The translations under genes were made by a program, and so were the position numbers. The notes under the pieces are model-generated. The model saw nothing but the letters and a program-made list of their open reading frames with translations. It was not told where the DNA came from and did no database searches. From Theristus sp. LFF4_11 (Eukaryota; Nematoda; Chromadorea; Monhysterida; Xyalidae), in contig JASANC010001250.1 in the NCBI GenBank assembly GCA_030248135.1, positions 32,005-96,004 on the forward strand: 64,000 bases of DNA. The letters are read 5' to 3'. Each line of letters opens with the position of its first letter. Within the stretch, counting starts at the first letter, position 1. Positions 56,362 to 64,000 of this stretch are shown here, piece after piece.

Positions 56362-59300
56362 TATCCCCCCAAATATAAGATTAGTTCGGTTTCACTGAAA
56401 GCAAAAGCGAAATATAATAAATGAGAAAATGAACTTGTCTCCTCGAGACGCGGAACTTTACGGTCGTTTTCACTCTGCAGACCGTCGCGCGTGCATTACG
56501 TCGGCTTTTATTTTGACTTATTATATTGTTCGAAACTACTTCGCTTTTAGGGTGGTGAAGTGTGTGAAATAATTCTTAGCATCAACTTGCGACACAAAAC
56601 TCCTCTCTCTGTCCAGTGGTGTGTCAGCTGACGACCAAAGATTGTGACCCTAAGAGAAGCGAACGGCGAAATGTCTCAGTGGAGAGCTGCTTAACCGTCA
56701 AAACAATGTGCCTCTCTGTCTTTTATCCACTTCAGCAACCACTGCATACAGGCAAAAATCTCAAAGCAAAACATTTTCAAAGTCCCTCGCTATTGTATTG
56801 AGCAATTCTGAATTTCAATGGAGAGAAAAAAACATACCCGACACAGCATGTGTAGCGAGATAGTCAGTCAGGCAACCTTTCAGCCAAACAACTCATCATT
56901 CAACCACTTTTGCAACGAAAAGTTCAGTTTTTTTATTGAAAAATAAGGTTTTTGAATGGGTTTCAAATGTCTTTTTTCAGGAAAATTGAGGGAACTAGTG
57001 GAATTTTTCAATAATCCAACATCGTTTCGTCAAGGTGAAGAGAATATTTTTGTGCAATGTAATTTTTGCTTCGTTTAAAAGATTTTTCGAAAGTAGAAGA
57101 AAAAACGTTCGTTCACTGGGAGATGGAAACGCGAAACGCATAACAAAAAAGAGCCGAAAAACGGAAAAATGCGTGCGCCAAAGGGGAGCGCCGTCGGGGT
57201 ACATTTACAATCGTCATAACTTTCTTTTACAATGCTGGCAATAAAACTTTTTTCGAATGAACACTGACTCTCGTTTCGGGAGGGTCATTACAATTGCGAT
57301 TGTTCGTTATGGAAATCGTTAAAAATTGAAACGGAAGCCGCACCAAGAAAAAACGATCGAATCGTTTTTCTGCCAAAAATCGAGAAACGTTACAAAACAG
57401 CTGTGCGGGGTCAGAGAAAACCAGTGAAGTGTGCACCGTAAAATCGCGTTTACACGCGACTTATAACACGTGAGATCTCGAAATATTTTATACAGTCCAT
57501 TGGAAAATATGTGCAACATGACGTAATGACTAACCAATCAGCGCTAAGAATTGCTACGACCAACTAATTATATTCCATAATTTTATATAATAATAAACCA
57601 TAAACCAAATAATAACGCTAATTCCATATATTAGCGAGATAGACTGTTGCAATTGCTGTTTTTCGTCTTTCTGTATGGGGGTGAGCCGCACTTTTTTTAT
57701 AAATCAATGAAATCCCCACCAACATATGAAAGAAACAGCAAAAATCTGATCCTTGCTTTTTTTGCTGCTCGCATTGGAAATTACACGGAGGTGGACTTGT
57801 ACGGTATCATAATTTGCTTGAATTTCACACTTTTTCGACACGTCACACTCAAACGCGGAAATGAACGTATAATGAACCATTTTGCAGTGTTGAAAACAAT
57901 TGCTACATAAAAACAGTCGCAAAACTACATGTATGCGTCGCGCGGGAATGAGCGAAATTCGTGTGTGTTGTCTTGCACAATTTTGAAAACCGTAGCCAGC
58001 TTACAAAAAGAGCCAGGACGAAACAACGCGCGACAAACGAAATGGTGCACACCTAAAAACAAAAGCAAACGCAGAGGGGGTGTCCCGGAAAACCACGACG
58101 GTGGTTGAAAAGCGGGCCGAAATTTCGGTTCCACAACATTTTTACAACATAGCCGGGCAAAGGCAGACGAAAGCCATAATTTGTACGTTATACACCCGCG
58201 AAGCTTATGTCTGCAAGTTTTCGGCTACCTTTAGACGTTCTACCCCAAGGCGCCCACGTTCTGCTTCCACGTCAATTTTTCCAGCGTCAAAAGGCGTTAA
58301 ATAAGCACACTAAACTCAACAATATTGCGCTAACCAACGGCCAATACACAGCTGACAATTTTTGCATTTCGAACTTGAGCGATAAGGTGCGCTGAAGTGA
58401 GTTTTCAACGTGCAGTGTAAATGTGCAGTGTAAATGCAGTGAACTTCTTAATGTCTGCACTCAGGAAACCTTGCTAGTAATAAACCTACTAAAGTTGCTA
58501 CTATGCTACTAAAGTTGCTGCTGAACCAAATAATAAATAATACCTTTTTAATGTTGTGAACTCAAACTTGCAACTTTGTGGCAACTTTTGTGGCAACTGT
58601 TGGTAGCACAGTGTCCGTCCGCCACAGGCCATATTGCGAACACAGTAACAATAATACAATACACGCATTTCAGTGCATTCGCTGGTTGTTAAGTGTGCAG
58701 TGGATGTTGTTTGCGTTTGCATTCAGGATTTTCACCTCTAGACGAGCTAGTTAGCCACCAGCTGGTTGTCAGACATATTCGGCAAAAGCACAAACTAAAG
58801 TACTCAGAAAAAACTTTTCTTCTCCATCCTGGCCAGAACGTTGTTATGAAGATTGTATTACCTGTGGTAAAAACTGCATCGGCGTCGCGGACACGATGAA
58901 CATTTTTCACTGGTTTACCACGTGTGTTTACCACAATTCTCTTCACGGCTTTCAAGGCACGGAAAAACAGCGGGCAAATTTTTTGAATGAGTTTCGTCAA
59001 TCTCAGAAATCTTGCCTGTGCTTTCCTCTGGACTTTGAAAAAATATGACTGACATCGTTTCAAGAGTACACTTTGGCTGACAGACTTATTATGTACAATA
59101 TGTATATATTATGCCTTTGGCGTTTATCTATGCGAATACGCATTTCAAAAAAATCGAGCGAGAGAACAAAATTTTCAGTAGATTTGAAATTCCCGTTTCC
59201 GTGGAAAACTGGTTGAAACGAGCAGGCGTAAAAAACGACAACGCGCGGCTCTGAAAAAATGCTGATAACAAAACTCTTATTTTAGGATTGTTTTGAGTAT

Positions 59301-62300
59301 GCAGTGGAACCCTCCGCAGGATGCACACTGAAACTGATGAATGGGGAAACAAAAACACAGATAACGGTGCAGAAAATGTGAATCCCAAGAAAAGCCTGTG
59401 GTTCACAGTTTCTAGATTAATATTATTTCTAGATTATTTCTAGATCCGATTCAGTAGAGGACCCCTGAACGGCTGCTATTGCCTAGTCTGTGCACTTTTC
59501 TCAGGAACAGAAACGGTTTTTGTCTATTATCATAAAAGGTTATTGGAAGGTACTTTTCCTTAACCTGATTAAACCATGCATTTTTTGCTCAATTTCACGA
59601 ACAACTTCTTTTCAACATTTGCGTTGCGAATAATTTCATTTCGAATAATCAAACCGTGTCGTTGTTTTTGCATGATTACGGTATTTCTCCACTATGTTTT
59701 TCGGGCAAAATTGCATTTTTTTCAATCAGTTCCACAATATCTGCACTAAATAAAAAAAAGAGTTTCGGCTTGGCATGTGGAAATTAGATTTTGAATAGAA
59801 CTGACGGCAAAAAATAACCTGCCAACTTGCAATAATTGTTTTAAATTTCCGTATTTTTTGTGCCAATTTGTGTGTAAAACAAGTTTCGACACAAGACGAT
59901 GTTGTTACGAGCTATATTCGGAGCCAAATTTTGAGAAAACTCTCAAACACAACTGCTTGAAAGGCCCAGATGTTCCTTGTTTTTACAGAAAGGTGCATTT
60001 TTAGTTTTTTTTCAACTTCCGCTTGTAGCCTTGCATTGACTGCATGTCAATTTGAGCATGTTTTTGCTTATCGATATCAACTTTGTAGCAAAACACAACT
60101 TTCCATGGCCTCGACTGACACCCATCATATGCGTGCGCGGGCGGGATTTGATAGAGTAAACGAGCTATAACTGTGGAAAAGCCCTTACGCTGGCATGCAT
60201 TCATTATTGATGTGAAGAAGTCTGTGGTAAGTGTGGTGACTGGTGACTGGAGCAACAATGGTTTACCACACTGTTTGCTTGGCGCAGCAATACATTCCAC
60301 GCAAAGCGGTTGTTGTATGTGCAGCTGCCGTGGCTAGTCGGATGTCAATGCATTCAGTTAGCACAGACAAACACACTGGCACACGATATGCAATTCAGCA
60401 CGTGTGTGCCTGTGTGTTTGTTTGCACCGGTGCAACAATACTGTGTTATAACCGAGTATTGTGTCTTCCGACTTTATCTTGTGGCAAGAGTTTCACATAT
60501 AAAAAATGTTGTGGTACAAACAAACCTTTTTGCCCCACAACTTTTTGGGCGCTTTTCGCTTCATGATCAAATCACATGTTATTATTTGTTGGTCGTTTAT
60601 ACGCACCGGATCAGATCTCTTAGTAACAAACTGGAAATAAATCGCAAGCAAGCAGCAGCAGCGAAGGCAGCAGCATACATGATCGCATGAAAAGCATGTT
60701 TGTCAACTATCAGTTGGCGATGGGATGCACATGTTTTCACTTTTCACCACGTCTACAGTTAAGCGAAAATAACATGCGCTTTGCAATATCTGCTCTTGCA
60801 TTAACTTTTCTCTCTCACATCTGTTATAATCCATTAGGGCTTCAGCGCTGTGGGTTGCACAGCGCAACTCAATGAGTGTTTCGATTTTCCCTCACGTTTT
60901 TTCTGCTTTTCTGATGACGCTAAACGATTTCTCACAATGCTGTGTTTGTTAGCTGAACGTTGTTAGTTTTTAGATATTCTTTGTATCTCTCGAAACTCAA
61001 AACAAGCATGATCGAACTGTGTGTGCTCAAAACTCGAAGAAAGTGTTGGACTTTGAATAGAGTTTTCTAGGTTGCAATCCGCATTTTTATGTTTTGGTAG
61101 CTCAGTATAACGCTTTCTCTTTCAGGAAACATCAGGAAAAAACGATTTTCTTTCGTGAATTGCCCACATGCGTGATGCCTCATGCAAAACGTTTAACGTT
61201 GTTTACCATGCAGCTGCCTGTCAGAGTTGGTGTCCTTAAAAATCACTTTTGCTTGACTTTTCCCATCCAAAGTCTGCTGCTGTCCAGCTTCACAAATTTC
61301 AGAGAAAAGTTTGACCATGAAACGAAGTGCATAAGCACATGCTTCTTGACGTTAGCATCTGTAAATAGCAGGGTCGCTAAAAAATATATGTACGGTATTA
61401 TGTCGCTGTCGTCAGACTCAAAATAAGCAAAAAGGTTCCCTGCGCGTTTCTCCGGACACATGCTGAGCCCCTGAAAAGTTTTTGCCCTGAGGGTGTTCTT
61501 TCAAACTTTTTTCCTGAGTAGACCAGGATGTCAACAAAAAAACCTCCACGCATTTTACCCGGAAGCGTTTTTTTGTGCGGTGTGCGCGCATTATGAAGCG
61601 CCGGGGGCCTGAGGGCTCTCTGAAAACATACGTCAAGCAAAAAAAACGAGAAGCAATATTAAGTTCAGATGGAGAGCAAAAAGCGTTAACGAAAATGCCA
61701 TACGCAGGAAAACATTGCGTGTGTGTGTGAGTGTGTGTGTGCTCTTTGCATTAGACTCACACCGGCCTACACAACACACGACATATCCTTTGCTTCGGTT
61801 CGTTTGCTTCTAGCGTTTTTTTTGCTCCACATCAGCGATCTTATGAGCGACGCAAACGAGCGCTAGTTATATGCGCTTCCATGAATATAAAAAAGAGTTC
61901 TCCAAGTTTTATTTAGAGCGCATACAATACAATAGGTATATTGCCAGGGTTTTCTGTTAAAATTTTTTTGCTATTTGAAGTTAATGAACTTTTATTGGGT
62001 GCGTGTCACCGACACGACCAATCAGGTGTCCTCAACTTTAAATGCAGCCAATCAGCGGTGGTCGCCTGGAACGACCCTGGTGTGTCCCCGGCACCGTGGC
62101 ACATTTCGCCTGCTGTGTTTTTTTGGCACAGTGTCCCCCGGATGCATTGATGAATGCATGCATACATACATGTAGGTTGCTGCCCCGTGTCGCTGTTTCT
62201 CTTTTCTAGTTTTTTTGTATTCAGCTGCTCAGCTTTAGCGCTCAGTTCGGTTTGCGTTGTTGTGTATGCGCTCTTGCGTGCCTGCTGGTTGTTAGCTGAT

Positions 62301-62340
62301 ATTGTTCATGGGGGGGGAGGGGGCGCCGCCACCAACTGAG
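56362..62340. other. Upstream of cpna-1, no gene recognised
   Basis: The sequence just right of 56361 should hold the promoter of the cpna-1-like gene. Across about 6 kb I found frames but no convincing exon. The longest are low in codon bias and have no domain motifs. A GTTGCACAG-family hairpin lies at about 60359-60470, a short (TG)n run near 61722, and CCAATCA boxes near 57532, 62021 and 62047. Confidence 0.5.
60359..60470. mobile_element. Hairpin MITE, GTTGCACAG family (diverged)
   Basis: The left arm has GCACAGACAAACACACTGGCAC and the right arm GTGCCTGTGTGTTTGTTTGC followed by GGTGCAAC and ATACTGTGTTATAACC. It is followed by TCTTCCGACTTTATC, like the trailing motif of other copies. Confidence 0.55.
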
Positions 62341-62462
62341 AAGGAGAAGTGAGCAGCATTTTTGCTAAGACGCTCCTTTTGTTTAGTTTATTTGAGTGGG
62401 ACGCAAGCAAGCACGCACCTACTTATGCACTCACTCACCCCCACACACTCACCCACTCAATA

Positions 62463-62837
62463 ACTCACTCACTCCTCACTCACTCACTCACTCACTCACT
62501 CACTCACTCACTCACTCACTCACTCACTCACTCACTCACTCACTCACTCACTCACTCACTCACTCACTCACTCACTCACTCACTCACTCACTCACTCACT
62601 CACTCACTCACTCACTCACTCACTCACTCACTCACTCACTCACTCACTCACTCACTCACTCACTCACTCACTCACTCACTCACTCACTCAATCACTCACT
62701 CACTCACTCACTCACTCACTCACTCACTCACTCACTCACTCACTCACTCACTCACTCACTCACTCACTCACTCACTCACTCACTCACTCACTCACTCACT
62801 CACTCACTTACATACTCACTCACTCACTCACCCACTC
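62463..62837. repeat. Long ACTC tetranucleotide microsatellite
   Basis: About 90 copies of ACTC run almost without interruption; the rare variants are AATCACTC near 62690 and TTACATAC near 62808. Because the period is 4, every plus frame reads a low-complexity peptide of Leu-Thr-His-Ser, so the long frames here are not genes. Confidence 0.95.
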
Positions 62838-62839
62838 AC

Positions 62840-62900
62840 GCGCGCCGCCGCCGCCGCCGCCGCGCGCCGGGCACGGAGGGGCGGAGGGGGGGCGCAGGTG
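62840..62900. repeat. CCG/GC-rich block next to the microsatellite
   Basis: Eight CGC/CCG triplets are followed by GGGCGGAGGGGGGGCG. It is a short GC island at the edge of the ACTC array, with no gene attached that I can see. Confidence 0.7.
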
Positions 62901-64000
62901 AGTGGTAGAAATATGCTAATGGTTTTTCTCTGCGCGCAAATGGTCAAAATGACAGAAAGCCACGCGACACACTGATGAACTTTTCCCGTATCTTCCAGAG
63001 TAAGCAACTGCGGTTTTTTGCGCCTAAAGTTGTCTCTGCGTGCGTATGGCTCTTGAATGGTTTTGGAACGCACATGCCGTGATGTTCAATTGATCACGCT
63101 ATTACCAAACTTCGACAAAGGCTAAAAACTAGCTCTTATAATGCTCAATAGTTGCAGTTGTTTCATGTTGACATATTCGCTACCACTTGACAGTGATCAT
63201 TGTCAAGACGTCGTGTCAAGATCAAATGCACGATACCGTAGTCGTGCCGGTGTCGGAGAGTATTAACTTGCTGGGTGTTGAAAAGTAAGCCCCTTTTTTA
63301 GAACGTTCTGCATTTGGAACATTTCAGAACCATATTCTTGTTGGAGATTTTCCATCGGCTGTCATCAACGTCTTTTGATCAATCGCGCTCTTCCGCTGAG
63401 AAAGTGATTCGATGAGCTGTTTTCTTGTTCCATTTGGTTCTTGATGCGCTTTGTGCAACAAGAGATTTGTTCATGAGCCATATTGAGTTTGTATCTTGAA
63501 AGTTACATACCTAGTGGTTTTCCTGGTGTTCGCCAGGCTTAACTGTTTTTTCAGCCACAAGCGCCTTGCAGTTCTAAAAATTAAAAAAATTAATGATGAA
63601 AGTTAATATGAAAATGTCATTTACGATGAAAGTTATAAAAATATTTTACAGGGACACAGGGAGTTGGCTATAAAAAGTTATAAATCACGAAAATATATTT
63701 GCAAAATGCAGCTATATTTACATCGATATCTTTTCACATCACAGCGGACATTTTTCAGACTTGAATCACGATTATTGCTACCGAAATAGTCGCTAGAAAT
63801 GACGCAACAACTCAAAAATACGACTTGGTTTTTCAAATAACGTCAGTTTACACAGCGCGTCTGTAAAAAAATGAAAGCGACTTTAATGCCTGTTTCCTGG
63901 CTGATATTTGTTTGGAAAACGTAACGTTTCGCGTCAAGCTTTCCTTAACACCAGTTTTACGTCAAGCTAACCGTGCGTTAAACTGTTATGCACTCTCATC
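62901..64000. other. Intergenic, no gene seen
   Basis: AT-rich sequence without supported exons. Near 63272 the words CTGGGTGTTGAAAAGTAAGC resemble the terminal repeat of a mariner-type element, but no matching inverted end was found within the window. Confidence 0.4.

Noticed and set aside
58689..59063. 124-codon minus frame, Lys/Arg-rich
   Set aside because: No domain, no neighbouring exons, and no conserved-looking pattern.
62349..62975. 208- and 170-codon frames of Leu-Thr-His-Ser repeats
   Set aside because: They are translations of the ACTC microsatellite, which is open in all plus frames.
1..64000. CRISPR arrays, bacterial operons, rRNA genes or integrated virus
   Set aside because: The window has spliced animal genes throughout. 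The tandem repeats have no spacer structure, and I saw no polymerase, capsid or rRNA signature.

Overview
The window is nematode nuclear DNA. Genes are split into short exons whose introns end in the nematode-type acceptor TTTCAG, and the gene content fits: a Clc-like claudin pair and a transmembrane copine that matches C. elegans CPNA-1. Many introns are swollen by repeats and there is a morgue gene, so this is not Caenorhabditis. I assign no species. Almost all genes below were assembled by hand from splice sites and codon phase, and most reading frames close exactly.

Left block, minus strand: the start of a MADF-domain gene (1-258), a Rab-GAP with a TBC domain (1516-7227), a morgue orthologue (F-box plus an E2 domain whose catalytic cysteine is glycine, 9931-13786) and SMIM15 (13987-16936). 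SMIM15 and morgue lie 200 bp apart in the same direction and could be co-transcribed. The SMIM15 intron holds a 791-bp higher-order tandem repeat. Intron 1 of the TBC gene holds a 44-bp minisatellite carrying NF-Y boxes.

Middle block, plus strand: two head-to-tail Helitrons (17336-20595) and other repeats, then a secreted GM2-activator-like lipid-binding protein (24299-26429), a Cys-rich and Gln-rich single-pass membrane protein (28347-29633), an EF-hand calcium sensor of the NCS/KChIP type (34139-37787) and two tandem Clc-like tetraspan genes (39201-40789; 41603 to about 50448). The second Clc-like gene has an intron of more than 6 kb. It holds a 3.9-kb Helitron full of telomere-like satellite, flanked by inverted 15-bp minisatellites with E2F-like sites. 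The next intron holds a mariner-like element with 227-bp terminal inverted repeats.

Right block: a 13-exon, 1,117-residue cpna-1-like gene on the minus strand (51508-56361), then about 7.6 kb without a recognised gene, ending in a long ACTC microsatellite. Mobile elements include two tRNA-derived SINEs with a third 3' fragment, several hairpin MITE families, three Helitrons and one mariner derivative. The genes do not form one pathway. Two relate to ubiquitin and membrane traffic (morgue, TBC), and cpna-1 belongs to muscle attachment in worms.
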